A stretch of DNA of 64,000 nt from Falsirhodobacter xinxiangensis (GTDB lineage: Bacteria; Pseudomonadota; Alphaproteobacteria; Rhodobacterales; Rhodobacteraceae). The notes under the pieces were generated by a model. That model saw only the letters and a list, made by a program, of their open reading frames with translations. It made no database searches and had not been told where the DNA came from. The translations under genes and the position numbers were made by a program. The stretch spans positions 1 through 64,000 of the forward strand of contig NZ_SMYN01000001.1 of the NCBI RefSeq assembly GCF_004959935.1. Direction: 5' to 3'. This document shows, in pieces, positions 37,144-46,108 of this stretch (position 1 is the first letter of the stretch; the number at the start of each line of letters is the position of its first letter).

Positions 37144-38277
37144 ATGATCTCCAACAAGCGCCTGCGTGCGATTTCCATGCTGTCGGTCGCCATCCTGGTG
37201 GCCGCCTGTTCCGACCAGCCGATGGACTGGGATTTCCGCAACGGCCTGAACACGCGCGATGCGGCGTTGAATGCGACGCAGGCGCGTCCGCAGGCGGATG
37301 CGCAGGGCATCATCTCCTATCCCGGATATCAGGTCGTGATCGCGCGTCAGGGCGAAACGGTCGCCGCGATCGCATCGCGCGTGGGCACGACGCCCGCGGA
37401 ACTGGCGCGTTACAATGCCATCGACGCGAACACCCCCCTGCGCGGGGGTGAGGTGATCGCCCTGCCGAACCGGGTTGCCAGTGCCGCACCCGCCGCCGCC
37501 CCGGTCTCGGGCGGGATCACGACGGGCGCGATCTCGGTCACGGAACTGGCCTCGGGCGCGATCGACCGGTCGCAAGCCGCGGCCCCCGCGCCCGCCGCCC
37601 CCGTCGCCGCCGCGCCGCAGCCCGCACAGCACCGCGTCGCGCGCGGAGAGACGGCCTATTCCATCGCCCGCAGCTACAACGTCTCGCCCAAGGCGCTGGC
37701 CGAATGGAACGGGCTGGACGCGAACCTGTCGCTGCGCGAGGGGCAGATGCTGATGATCCCGGTCGCGACCGCCGCAGCCCCCGCACAGCCCAGCGCGCCG
37801 GGCGCGGGATCTTCCGCACCCGTCCCGCCCTCGGCCGCCGATCCGCTGCCACAGGAGGCGACCATTCCGGCATCGGCGGCCCAGCCTGGCCCCGCCTCGC
37901 CCGCCATGGGCGAACAGCGCACCAGCAGCGCGCGTTTCGCAATGCCCGCCAGCGGCAGCATCATCCGCGGATACCAGAAGGGCAAGAATGAGGGGATCGA
38001 CATTGGCGCCACCGCCGGATCGTCCGTCGTGGCCGCGGCGGACGGAACGGTCGCCGCGATCACGCGCGATACGGATCAGGTGCCAATCCTCGTGCTGCGC
38101 CATGCCGACAACACGCTGACCGTCTATGCCGGGATCGACGGGCTGACGGTGGCCAAGGGCGCCTCCGTCTCGCGCGGGCAGAAGGTTGCGGTGGTCCGGC
38201 AGGCCGCCTCGCCCTTCCTGCATTTCGAGGTTCGCAAGGGCTTCGAAAGCGTCGATCCGATGCCCTATCTGCAATGA
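37144..38277 (+). CDS. nlpD: NlpD-like lipoprotein with two LysM and a degenerate LytM domain
   Basis: The protein has 377 residues. Start ATG 37144 gives a lipoprotein signal with lipobox LVAAC (an ATG at 37105 overlaps pcm but would bury the signal). Two LysM repeats follow (about 60-105 and 160-205) separated by Ala/Pro linkers, then a C-terminal M23/LytM domain (GIDIGATAGSSVVAAADGTV, HFEVRKG). Zinc-ligand positions look altered: Asn replaces the His of HxGxD (KNEGID) and Phe the first His of HLHFE (FLHFE). As in E. coli NlpD, it is probably an amidase activator rather than an active peptidase. Confidence 0.85.
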   Translation: MISNKRLRAISMLSVAILVAACSDQPMDWDFRNGLNTRDAALNATQARPQADAQGIISYPGYQVVIARQGETVAAIASRVGTTPAELARYNAIDANTPLRGGEVIALPNRVASAAPAAAPVSGGITTGAISVTELASGAIDRSQAAAPAPAAPVAAAPQPAQHRVARGETAYSIARSYNVSPKALAEWNGLDANLSLREGQMLMIPVATAAAPAQPSAPGAGSSAPVPPSAADPLPQEATIPASAAQPGPASPAMGEQRTSSARFAMPASGSIIRGYQKGKNEGIDIGATAGSSVVAAADGTVAAITRDTDQVPILVLRHADNTLTVYAGIDGLTVAKGASVSRGQKVAVVRQAASPFLHFEVRKGFESVDPMPYLQ

Positions 38278-38284
38278 TGCCGGC

Positions 38285-38308
38285 GCTGCCCGCGTCATTG
38301 CGGGCAGC
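38285..38308 (+). terminator. Hairpin after nlpD
   Basis: GCTGCCCGC / GCGGGCAGC is a perfect 9-bp stem with a 6-nt loop (GTCATT), 7 nt after the nlpD stop, between convergent genes. The T-run is only two bases, so efficiency is uncertain. Confidence 0.55.
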
Positions 38309-38313
38309 TTGCC

Positions 38314-39060
38314 TCAGGGCGTGATCCTGGTTGGAATCACCATCGTCTCCTCGGGCAAGGCAAGGGGTGCGAAATCCGGGAACCCGTCGTCGCAATAGTC
38401 CTGCGCATCCACGAAACTCATCCGGTCATAGAAGTTGCCAAGACCGTATTCCTCGATCGAAAGATCACGGTAGCGTTCGACGATGGCGTCGTAATTCTGC
38501 TTCAGCGCAAGATTTTCCGGGTCCAGCCCGCTGACCAGCACCAGCCCAGTCGGGGCGCAGTCCAGAACCTTGATCGTCAGATCCGGCCTGAATTCCTGCA
38601 AGATCGGGATCAATTTCCACACATCCCCAGTCCATTCGCCCTTCGGGATGTTGTCCAGATTGCGCGTCGTCATCCCCAGAGAGGATGGGCAGCAATCATG
38701 CAACGCGATGACCCCCTCTCGTCTGCTTGCAGCCTCGGCATTCATGAAATCGCGCAGCAGATATTCGAAAAGGTGCATACCGTCCAGAAAGCTGAAGGAC
38801 AGGCGCGCCTGAATGGCACCCAGAAACCCCGTGCCGAAGAACGCGTCGCTGGTATCCTGAATGACATGCAGCGCCGGTTTCTGCCCGATGACGTTGGTCT
38901 CTATCTTGAAGAACGGATCGACCGCGATGGTCTTGCTGCGCGACGGGGCGATGGTCGTTCCGGTCCTGCACCCAACCTCCAGATACCAGTCGAAGATATG
39001 GCGGCGATGAAGCCGGCGGAGGAAGCGAGTATATTTCAGGCCCTTCGGACGGATATACAT
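38314..39060 (-). CDS. Class I SAM methyltransferase-like protein
   Basis: The protein has 248 residues from ATG 39060 (AAAGGTG upstream; ATG 39084 is an alternative). A methyltransferase-24-like fold: YLEVGCRTGTT, then IAVDPFF, FSFLDGMHLFEYLLRDF and VIALHDCCP. Such proteins often modify sugars or small molecules. No operon partner; it lies alone between nlpD and tRNA-Pro, on the minus strand. Confidence 0.7.
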   Translation of the reverse strand: MYIRPKGLKYTRFLRRLHRRHIFDWYLEVGCRTGTTIAPSRSKTIAVDPFFKIETNVIGQKPALHVIQDTSDAFFGTGFLGAIQARLSFSFLDGMHLFEYLLRDFMNAEAASRREGVIALHDCCPSSLGMTTRNLDNIPKGEWTGDVWKLIPILQEFRPDLTIKVLDCAPTGLVLVSGLDPENLALKQNYDAIVERYRDLSIEEYGLGNFYDRMSFVDAQDYCDDGFPDFAPLALPEETMVIPTRITP

Positions 39061-39140
39061 GCAGTATTCACCTTTGACGTGCATTGAACCCGAGCCTGTC
39101 AACTCGGCCCAATCCCGTCAATCGGTTCTGCATCTGAAGA

Positions 39141-39217
39141 TGGTCGGGGCGAGAAGATTCGAACTTCCGACCTACGGTACCCAAAACCGTCGCGCTACCA
39201 GGCTGCGCTACGCCCCG
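39141..39217 (-). tRNA. tRNA-Pro (anticodon TGG)
   Basis: On the minus strand: acceptor CGGGGCG / CGCCCCG, D-arm with GCGCAGCCTGGTAGCGC, anticodon stem GACGG/CCGTA-type with loop TTTTGGGTA and anticodon TGG, T-loop GTTCGAATC, discriminator A and an encoded CCA. The RGCGCAGYCTGGTAGCGC D-arm is characteristic of bacterial tRNA-Pro. Confidence 0.95.
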
Positions 39218-39258
39218 AACGCCGTCTTCCTATCGCGGTTGTCACGCCTTGAAAAGCC

Positions 39259-39720
39259 TCATTCGGCGCAGGGCCAGACGGCTGCTTCGCCAAAGGCCGG
39301 ATGGCGCATCTGCGTGCCCGGGGCGATGCCCATGCGTCGTGCAAGACCGCCGTTGATCTCCAGCACCGCAAGGATTTCGTCGCCACCCGGGATGGCGGTG
39401 CGATCAAGCGGCTTGGCATTTTCATGCACGCGCCGAACGGTTCCGGTGCGGTCCAGAAACACCATGTCCAACGGGATCAGCGTGTTCTCCATCCAGAAAC
39501 TGACGGATTGCGGCTGTTCATAGATGAAGAGCATCCCGGCGGACCGGGGCATCGATTCGCGGTGCATCAGCCCGCGTGCCCGTTCCGCGGCATCATCCGC
39601 AATCTCGACCGAAAACCGCGCGCTGCCGCCGTCGCCCCGCAACTCGACCGTGTCGGCGCGGCATCCCGCATGCGCAGAGGCGGGCATCAGCAGCGCGGCA
39701 AGGGCCAGCGCCGCCTTCAT
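39259..39720 (-). CDS. Exported DUF192 protein
   Basis: The protein has 153 residues: signal peptide [19 protein letters not shown], then the DUF192 core ([54 protein letters not shown]). Function unknown; periplasmic. Start ATG 39720 overlaps the stop of the cold-shock gene as ATGA, a conserved pairing in Rhodobacteraceae. Confidence 0.88.
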   Translation of the reverse strand: MKAALALAALLMPASAHAGCRADTVELRGDGGSARFSVEIADDAAERARGLMHRESMPRSAGMLFIYEQPQSVSFWMENTLIPLDMVFLDRTGTVRRVHENAKPLDRTAIPGGDEILAVLEINGGLARRMGIAPGTQMRHPAFGEAAVWPCAE

Positions 39721-40250
39721 GCGCCGGACCGGGCCGCAGCCTCCCACGAGACGACCTGAACGGCCATGCGCCCGCGCTTGCCCTCGATGATCCGCAGGGC
39801 GACGGCCTCGCCCGCGCCCAGATCGGAAAAGCCCGAAACACGCAGCACTTCGATGTGGATAAAGACATCCTCGGGGCGGCCGAAGACGTTGGCAAAGCCG
39901 AAGCCCTTGCCCTTGTCGAACCATTTGACCCGCGCCGGCTCCATAGGGCAGGCAGCGATTTCTTCGGGCGTCGCAAGCGTCGCACCATCGCCAAGCGGCA
40001 AGGCCATGCCCGGAGGCGGCTCGATCGAAAGCACTTCGACCGCCTGTGCGCCGCGCTGCGTCGCCTGAACCCTGACCTCTATCTCGGCGCCGTCGGCAAC
40101 CGAACTTTGACCGTAATTGCGTAGGACATTGGCGTGAAGAAGGATGTCGGAAGCATTATCTTCGCTTACGATGAACCCGAAACCTTTTGCCGGGTCGAAC
40201 CATTTTACACGACCTTGCACCACACGCAGGGTCTTATCCACATCTTCCAT
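39717..40250 (-). CDS. Double cold-shock-domain protein
   Basis: The protein has 177 residues with two CSDs: the first has VKWFDPAKGFGFI (RNP1-like KGFGFI) and DILLHANVL, the second VKWFDKGKGFGFANV and DVFIHIEVL, joined by a Pro/Gly-rich linker. It binds single-stranded nucleic acid, probably as an RNA chaperone. Two-domain cold-shock proteins are typical of alphaproteobacteria. Confidence 0.92.
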   Translation of the reverse strand: MEDVDKTLRVVQGRVKWFDPAKGFGFIVSEDNASDILLHANVLRNYGQSSVADGAEIEVRVQATQRGAQAVEVLSIEPPPGMALPLGDGATLATPEEIAACPMEPARVKWFDKGKGFGFANVFGRPEDVFIHIEVLRVSGFSDLGAGEAVALRIIEGKRGRMAVQVVSWEAAARSGA

Positions 40251-40377
40251 CAGTAGAGCCGTCTTCCTCGGTAAGACCCCAGGAGCGAAAGCTTGCGATC
40301 ATCACGATCCGTTGGCAAGCCGTAAAACACCCCTAAGGCGAACATTGTAACTTCTACCCGCCCGACCGGCGAATAAT

Positions 40378-40977
40378 TCAGGGGTTGAGCCTATCGATTA
40401 CCCAATCCTCCCCATCCCTGCGCCAGCGAAAGCGGTCGTGCAGGCGGAACGCCCCATCCGCCCAGAATTCGATCTCCTGCGGAACGATGCGAAGACCGCC
40501 CCAGAACGGCGGGCGGGCGGGCGCGGCACCGTGCCGTGCGGTCTGGCGCGCAACCTCGGCCACCAGCGCAGTGCGCGAGCTCAGCGGTCTGCTCTGCTTC
40601 GACGCCCAGGCGCCAAGCCGGCTTTGCAGCGAACGGGAGGCATAATACGCATCCGCCTGCGGACCCTCCTCGCGCGTGACCTCGCCCCTGACGCGAATCT
40701 GGCGGCGCAACGATTTCCAGTGCATGACGAAGGCCGCCTTGCCGGAGGCCGCGATCTCCTCGCCCTTGGCGCTTTCGTAATTGGTATAGAAAACAAAGCC
40801 CCCGTCCTCGATTTCCTTCAGCAGGACCATGCGGACATTGGGCATTCCCAGAGAATCAACGGTGGCAAGGGCGATGGCATTGGGATCGTTCGGCTCGGAC
40901 GCATCGGCTTCGGCAAGCCAGGCACGTGCAATGGCGAACGGCGATTCGCCTGCGAATATTCCGCTCCTATCAACCAT
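40378..40977 (-). CDS. pdxH: Pyridoxamine 5'-phosphate oxidase
   Basis: The protein has 199 residues with the PNPOx FMN-binding region ([20 protein letters not shown]), [20 protein letters not shown] and the C-terminal [10 protein letters not shown] ... WVIDRLNP hallmark. It makes pyridoxal phosphate, cofactor of the several PLP enzymes in this window. Divergent from fabI. Confidence 0.94.
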   Translation of the reverse strand: MVDRSGIFAGESPFAIARAWLAEADASEPNDPNAIALATVDSLGMPNVRMVLLKEIEDGGFVFYTNYESAKGEEIAASGKAAFVMHWKSLRRQIRVRGEVTREEGPQADAYYASRSLQSRLGAWASKQSRPLSSRTALVAEVARQTARHGAAPARPPFWGGLRIVPQEIEFWADGAFRLHDRFRWRRDGEDWVIDRLNP

Positions 40978-41110
40978 TTGCCACTCCTCGTTCTTCGTTT
41001 CGCGCGGACCCTAGGCAAATGTCCCGGAAACGCAAGTTGCCGCGGCTTGATGCGGCCAAAAGTATAGCCTAAACCCGCAAGATAACGATAACGTGGCGGA
41101 GTGAAGCCGG

Positions 41111-41923
41111 ATGACGAACGGATTGCTGGCTGGAAAGCGCGGACTCATCATGGGTCTGGCAAATGACAAGTCGATCGCGTGGGGCATCGCAAAGGCCTGT
41201 GCCGAACAAGGGGCCGAGCTTGCTTTCTCCTATCAGGGCGATCAGCTGAAGAAACGGGTGGAGCCTCTGCTCGCCTCGATCGGCAGCGAGATCATGGTCG
41301 AATGCGATGTCGCCGACGATGCGTCGATGGATGCGCTGTTCGACACGCTGAAGGAAAAATGGGGCAAGCTGGATTTCGTGGTCCACGCCATCGGCTTCTC
41401 CGACAAGAACGAATTGCGCGGACGTTACGTCGATACGACCTCGGCCAACTTCCGCATGACGATGGACATTTCCGTCTACAGCTTCACCGCTGTCTGCCAA
41501 CGCGCGTCGGCGATGATGCCGGATGGCGGCAGCCTTCTGACGCTGACCTATTACGGCGCGGAAAAGGTGATGCCGCATTACAACGTCATGGGCATCGCGA
41601 AATCCGCGCTGGAGACGTCGGTGAAATACATCGCCGAGGATCTGGGCAAGGACGGCATCCGCTGCAACGCGATCTCGGCCGGCCCGATCAAGACGCTGGC
41701 GGCATCGGGCATCGGCGATTTCCGCTACATCATGAAATGGAACGAGCTGAACTCGCCGCTGCGCCGCAACGTCACGCAGGACGAGGTCGGGAAATCCGCG
41801 CTGTATCTGCTGTCGGACCTTGCATCCGGCGTGACGGGCGAATGCCTGCATGTGGATGCGGGCTATCACGTCGTCGGCATGAAGGCCGTGGACGCGCCCG
41901 ACATCGACGCCGGCCACAAATGA
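41111..41923 (+). CDS. fabI: Enoyl-ACP reductase FabI
   Basis: The protein has 270 residues, an SDR of FabI type: GLANDKSIAWGIAKACAEQG, NADH site; catalytic Tyr and Lys in YNVMGIAKSALE; ISAGPIKTLAASGI. It carries out the last step of fatty-acid elongation. It overlaps the LysE gene by ATGA. Confidence 0.95.
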   Translation: MTNGLLAGKRGLIMGLANDKSIAWGIAKACAEQGAELAFSYQGDQLKKRVEPLLASIGSEIMVECDVADDASMDALFDTLKEKWGKLDFVVHAIGFSDKNELRGRYVDTTSANFRMTMDISVYSFTAVCQRASAMMPDGGSLLTLTYYGAEKVMPHYNVMGIAKSALETSVKYIAEDLGKDGIRCNAISAGPIKTLAASGIGDFRYIMKWNELNSPLRRNVTQDEVGKSALYLLSDLASGVTGECLHVDAGYHVVGMKAVDAPDIDAGHK

Positions 41924-42531
41924 CGCTGGCCGCATTCCTTGCGGTGTCGACGCTGCTGACGCTGGGGGCAATCAGCCCCGGCCCAGCCGTGCTGATGTCG
42001 GCCCGCACGGGCGTGACCGAAGGAATGCGGACCGGGTTCTTCCTTGCGCTGGGCATCGGGCTTGGCGCGGTGATCTGGGGCGGGCTGGCGCTGTCGGGCC
42101 TGTCCGCCCTGTTCGTCTGGGCGCCTTCGCTGCTTTGGGCGTTCAAGATCGCGGGCGGGCTTTATCTGGTCTGGATGGCGGTGCAGATGTGGCGCCATGC
42201 GTCCGAGCCGCTGGTCCAGACCGCCGCGCCAGTCCCGCGCTCGGCCCTGTCCGCCTTCCGCCTCGGCCTGTGGACGCAGCTTTCCAATCCCAAACCTGCC
42301 GTCACCCTGTCTGCGATCTTCATCGGAATGGTCCCGGCGGGAACGGCCGTCTGGGTTCTGATTGCCCTTCTGGCCGTAAGCTTCACGGCCGAAACGGTGT
42401 GGAACACCGCCGTTGCACGGATATTTTCGTTGCAGCGGATGCGGGGCATCTATATCGGCGCGAAATCCTTGATCGACCGCTGCTTCGGCGGGCTTCTGGC
42501 CGCGCTGGGCATCAAGATCGCCACGACCTGA
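41920..42531 (+). CDS. LysE-family exporter
   Basis: The protein has 203 residues with about six membrane helices. Family marks: GAISPGPAVLMSARTG near the N-terminus, GGLYLVWMAVQMWR, and FRLGLWTQLSNPKPAVTL. It likely exports amino acids or related compounds. Substrate unknown. Start overlaps fabI stop (ATGA). Confidence 0.88.
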   Translation: MTLAAFLAVSTLLTLGAISPGPAVLMSARTGVTEGMRTGFFLALGIGLGAVIWGGLALSGLSALFVWAPSLLWAFKIAGGLYLVWMAVQMWRHASEPLVQTAAPVPRSALSAFRLGLWTQLSNPKPAVTLSAIFIGMVPAGTAVWVLIALLAVSFTAETVWNTAVARIFSLQRMRGIYIGAKSLIDRCFGGLLAALGIKIATT

Positions 42532-42543
42532 GAGGTTCCAGCC

Positions 42544-43053
42544 ATGGCTCCAGCCGACCGTCTTCCGCATGAAAAAGGGTTCCACATCAGCTGGGACCAG
42601 ATCCACCGTGACAGCCGCGCGCTGGCCTGGCGTCTGGACGGCCAAGGCCCCGACGATGGCGCATGGCGCGCGGTGGTCGGCATCACGCGCGGCGGGCTGG
42701 TTCCCGCGATGATCGTCAGCCGCGAGCTTGACGTGCGCGTGGTCGATACGATCAGCGTCAAAAGCTACAACCACCAGTCCCGCGCCGAAGCGGTCGTGAC
42801 CAAATCGCCGCAGGCCGATCTGATGGGCGACGGCACCGGCATCCTGATCGTGGACGATCTGGTGGACAGCGGCAAGACGCTGGAACTGGTGCGCAAGCTG
42901 TATCCCAAGGCTCATTTCGCGACCGTCTATGCCAAGCCGCAGGGCCGCCCGCAGGTCGATACCTTCATCACCGAGGTGAGTCAGGACACGTGGATCTTCT
43001 TCCCGTGGGATATGGCGCTGCAATACGTCCAGCCCTATCGCGGCAAGGATTGA
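42544..43053 (+). CDS. gpt: Xanthine(-guanine) phosphoribosyltransferase
   Basis: The protein has 169 residues of the Gpt type: [20 protein letters not shown] near the N-terminus, the PRPP loop [19 protein letters not shown], and [17 protein letters not shown] at the end. It salvages xanthine/guanine to nucleotides. Overlaps the next gene (TGATG). Confidence 0.93.
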   Translation: MAPADRLPHEKGFHISWDQIHRDSRALAWRLDGQGPDDGAWRAVVGITRGGLVPAMIVSRELDVRVVDTISVKSYNHQSRAEAVVTKSPQADLMGDGTGILIVDDLVDSGKTLELVRKLYPKAHFATVYAKPQGRPQVDTFITEVSQDTWIFFPWDMALQYVQPYRGKD

Positions 43054-44219
43054 TGCACCTGAACCCCGCCATGGCCGCAACCTTCGCGCCCCCGGTGATG
43101 GAGGCGCGGCGCTGGCTGGACGGGGTCGTCTTTCCGCAGGACCGCCCGCTGATCAATGTCAGCCAGGCCGCCCCGGTCGATCCCCCGCCCCTCGCGCTGC
43201 GAGAGGCGCTGGCCGAGGCGGCGCTGAACGATCCGTCGGCGCATCTCTATGGCCCCGTTCTGGGCAAGCCGGAACTTCGGGCCGAAGTCGCATCGCGATG
43301 GTCGCGCGCCTATGGCGGCAGCATCGCACCGGAACAGGTCGCGATCACCCAAGGCTGCAATCAGGGCTTCACAGCCGTCATGGCCACGCTCGCCGCGCCA
43401 GGGGACGAGGTGATCCTGCCGACGCCATGGTATTTCAACCACAAGATGTGGCTGAGCATGTCCGGCGTCCGCGCGGTTCCGCTGACCACCGGCCCCGACC
43501 TGCTGCCCGACCCCGACCGGGCCGAGGCGCTGATCGGCCCGCGCACCCGCGCCATCGTGCTTGTCACGCCCAACAATCCGGGCGGCGTCGAATATCCCGC
43601 CGATCTGGTCGCCGCCTTCGCCGACATCGCACGGCGGCACGGCATCGCGCTGGTGCTGGACGAAACCTATCGCGATTTCGACAGCCGCATGGGCGCGCCG
43701 CACGATCTGTTCCGTGACCCCGACTGGGCGCGGGTGCTGATCCATCTCTATTCTTTCTCCAAGGCCTACCGCCTGACGGGCCACCGCGTGGGTGCCGTCG
43801 TCGCCAGCACCCAGCGGCTGGCCGAGGTCGAGAAATTCCTCGATACGGTCGCCATCTGCCCGTCCCAGCTTGGGCAGATCGGCGCGCTGTGGGGCATGCG
43901 CCATCTTGGCCATTGGCTGGGGGGCGAACGGCAGAACATCCTGACGCGCCGCGCCGCGATGACCTCGGGCTTTCGCAACCTGCCCGATTGGCGGCTGATG
44001 GGCTGTGGCGCCTATTTCGCCTATGTCGAACACCCCTATCCCATGCCGTCCGATCAGCTTGCCCGCAGGCTGGTGCATGACGCCTCGATCCTGATGCTGC
44101 CGGGCACGATGTTCCAACCCGAGGGCGCCGGACGCGGCGAGCTTCGCATCGCCTTCGCCAATATCGACGCGGTCGGGATTGCCGAGCTGTTCAAACGTCT
44201 GACAGCTTTGTCCCTATAA
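43053..44219 (+). CDS. Class I/II aminotransferase
   Basis: The protein has 388 residues. PLP Lys is in HLYSFSKAYRLTGHRVG; other marks are QGCNQGFTAVMATLAAPGD, TPNNPGGVEYP and VLDETYRDFD. Fold type I aspartate-aminotransferase family. Substrate cannot be assigned from sequence. Confidence 0.88.
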   Translation: MHLNPAMAATFAPPVMEARRWLDGVVFPQDRPLINVSQAAPVDPPPLALREALAEAALNDPSAHLYGPVLGKPELRAEVASRWSRAYGGSIAPEQVAITQGCNQGFTAVMATLAAPGDEVILPTPWYFNHKMWLSMSGVRAVPLTTGPDLLPDPDRAEALIGPRTRAIVLVTPNNPGGVEYPADLVAAFADIARRHGIALVLDETYRDFDSRMGAPHDLFRDPDWARVLIHLYSFSKAYRLTGHRVGAVVASTQRLAEVEKFLDTVAICPSQLGQIGALWGMRHLGHWLGGERQNILTRRAAMTSGFRNLPDWRLMGCGAYFAYVEHPYPMPSDQLARRLVHDASILMLPGTMFQPEGAGRGELRIAFANIDAVGIAELFKRLTALSL

Positions 44220-44280
44220 TCTTGCCCCCCCGTCCGCGAATGACTAGGAATGCGCGAAACATTCCGGCTGGGGGCGCGAC

Positions 44281-46101
44281 ATGGCGACGAAGAAAAGCAA
44301 GACGATGTCCGTCGTGGTCTGGGGCATCGTGGGCGTCATGGTCGTCGGCGGCTTCGGGATGACGGGCCTTGGCGGCACGGTCACCTCCATCGGGTCGGTC
44401 GGTAGCCAGAAGATCGAGACGAACACTTACGCCCGCGCCTTGCAGCAAGAACTTCAGAACATCAGCCAACAGACCGGCCAGCCGATGACGCTGGCGCAAG
44501 CGCAGCAGTTCGGCCTGGACCAGCAGGTGCGCCAGCGACTGATCTCTGCCGCCGCGCTCGCGGACGAGGCGGACCGGATCGGCCTATCGGTGGGCGATGC
44601 GACGCTGGCGCAGGAAATCCGCAGCAACCGCGCGTTTTCCGGCACGGCGGGGCAATTCGACCGCGACACCTATGCGATGGTGCTGCGCCAGAACGGGCTG
44701 ACCGAAGCCACGTTCGAGGACAGCCTGCGCACCGACATCGCACGCGGCCTTCTGGTCGGCGCGACGGCGGGCGGCTTCACCGCCCCGGCCGCATTGACCG
44801 ACACGCTCTACAACTTCATCGGCGAGCGTCGCGGCTTCTCGCTTCTGCGGTTGACCGAGGCGGATCTGGCCGAACCCATCGCGCAACCGACCGATGCCGA
44901 CCTGCAAGCCTTCTACGACGCCCATATCGCCGATTTCACCGCCCCCGAGGCACGCCGCGTCACCTATGCCGCGCTGATCCCCGAGGAACTGGCCCCGACG
45001 CTGCCCGTCGATGACGCCGCCCTGCGCGCGCTCTATGACCAGCGGATCGACGAATTCGTGCAACCCGAACGCCGTCTGGTCGAACGGCTGGTCTTCCCGG
45101 ACCAAGCCGCCGCCGACGCCGCCAAAGCGCGCATCGACGCAGGGGAATCCTTCGAGACGATCGTTGCCGAACGCGGGCTGGAGTTGATGGATGTGGACAT
45201 GGGCGACGTCGCACCAGCCGATCTTGGCGAGGCCGGAGACGCGGTCTTCGCGCTGGCGGAACCGGGCGTCGTCGGCCCCTTCAACTCCAACTTCGGCCCG
45301 GCGCTGTTCCGCATGAACGGCGTTCTTGCCGCGCATGAGGTGACCTTCGACGAGGCGCGAGAGGATCTGGCGACCGAATACCAGCTCGATACCGCCCGGC
45401 GCGAGATCGGCGCGCGGGTGCAGGAATTCGAGGATGCTCTGGCCGATGGCGCGACGATCGAAGACCTTGGCGACATGGGGATGCGTATCGCCACCGTTGA
45501 CGTCTCCGACGCGACCGAGGATCAGATCGCGGGCTATCCCGCATTCCGCAACGCCGCGAACGACGCGCAGCAGGGCGACTTCCCGGAAATCTTCCAGCTT
45601 GACGATGGCGGTCTTGCCGCGCTGCGACTGGACGAAATCGTGCCTCCTGCCCCGATCCCGCTGGATCAGGTGCGTGACCGCGTGGCCGAAGGCTGGCGCA
45701 GCGAAAAGCTGCACGAGGCGCTGGCCGCCCGCGCCGCCGAAGCGCAAGCCGACGGCAACCTGAACGCCTATGGCCTTGTGGACGTGACGCAGCAGATCGC
45801 GCGCGACGGCACCGTCGCCGGTGCGCCCGATACGATGATCCCGACATTGTTCACCATGGATCAGGGCGAGGTCCGCACCATCGAAGGCCCAGAATTCGTC
45901 GGCGTCTTGCGTCTGGACAGCATCCAGCCCGCCGCTACCGAAGGCGAAGCCGCCGCGGCACTGAAGGGCGCGATCTCGGCCCAGGCCGAGGATTCGCTGG
46001 CCAATGACGCGCAGACGCTGTTCACGCAGGCCGTCGCGGATCAGGCGGGCATCCGTCTGGATCAAGCCGCCATCGACGCCGTCCACGCGCAGATCCCCTG
46101 A
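44281..46101 (+). CDS. ppiD: PpiD-like periplasmic peptidyl-prolyl isomerase
   Basis: The protein has 606 residues with an N-terminal membrane anchor (VVVWGIVGVMVVGGFGMTGL), a SurA-N-like helical region (about 45-200) and a parvulin-like PPIase part (about 240-360), followed by a long tail. It assists folding of outer-membrane and secreted proteins from the inner membrane. It precedes trpE by 7 nt, a conserved neighbour pair in Rhodobacteraceae. Confidence 0.88.
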   Translation: MATKKSKTMSVVVWGIVGVMVVGGFGMTGLGGTVTSIGSVGSQKIETNTYARALQQELQNISQQTGQPMTLAQAQQFGLDQQVRQRLISAAALADEADRIGLSVGDATLAQEIRSNRAFSGTAGQFDRDTYAMVLRQNGLTEATFEDSLRTDIARGLLVGATAGGFTAPAALTDTLYNFIGERRGFSLLRLTEADLAEPIAQPTDADLQAFYDAHIADFTAPEARRVTYAALIPEELAPTLPVDDAALRALYDQRIDEFVQPERRLVERLVFPDQAAADAAKARIDAGESFETIVAERGLELMDVDMGDVAPADLGEAGDAVFALAEPGVVGPFNSNFGPALFRMNGVLAAHEVTFDEAREDLATEYQLDTARREIGARVQEFEDALADGATIEDLGDMGMRIATVDVSDATEDQIAGYPAFRNAANDAQQGDFPEIFQLDDGGLAALRLDEIVPPAPIPLDQVRDRVAEGWRSEKLHEALAARAAEAQADGNLNAYGLVDVTQQIARDGTVAGAPDTMIPTLFTMDQGEVRTIEGPEFVGVLRLDSIQPAATEGEAAAALKGAISAQAEDSLANDAQTLFTQAVADQAGIRLDQAAIDAVHAQIP

Positions 46102-46108
46102 GGACAAG

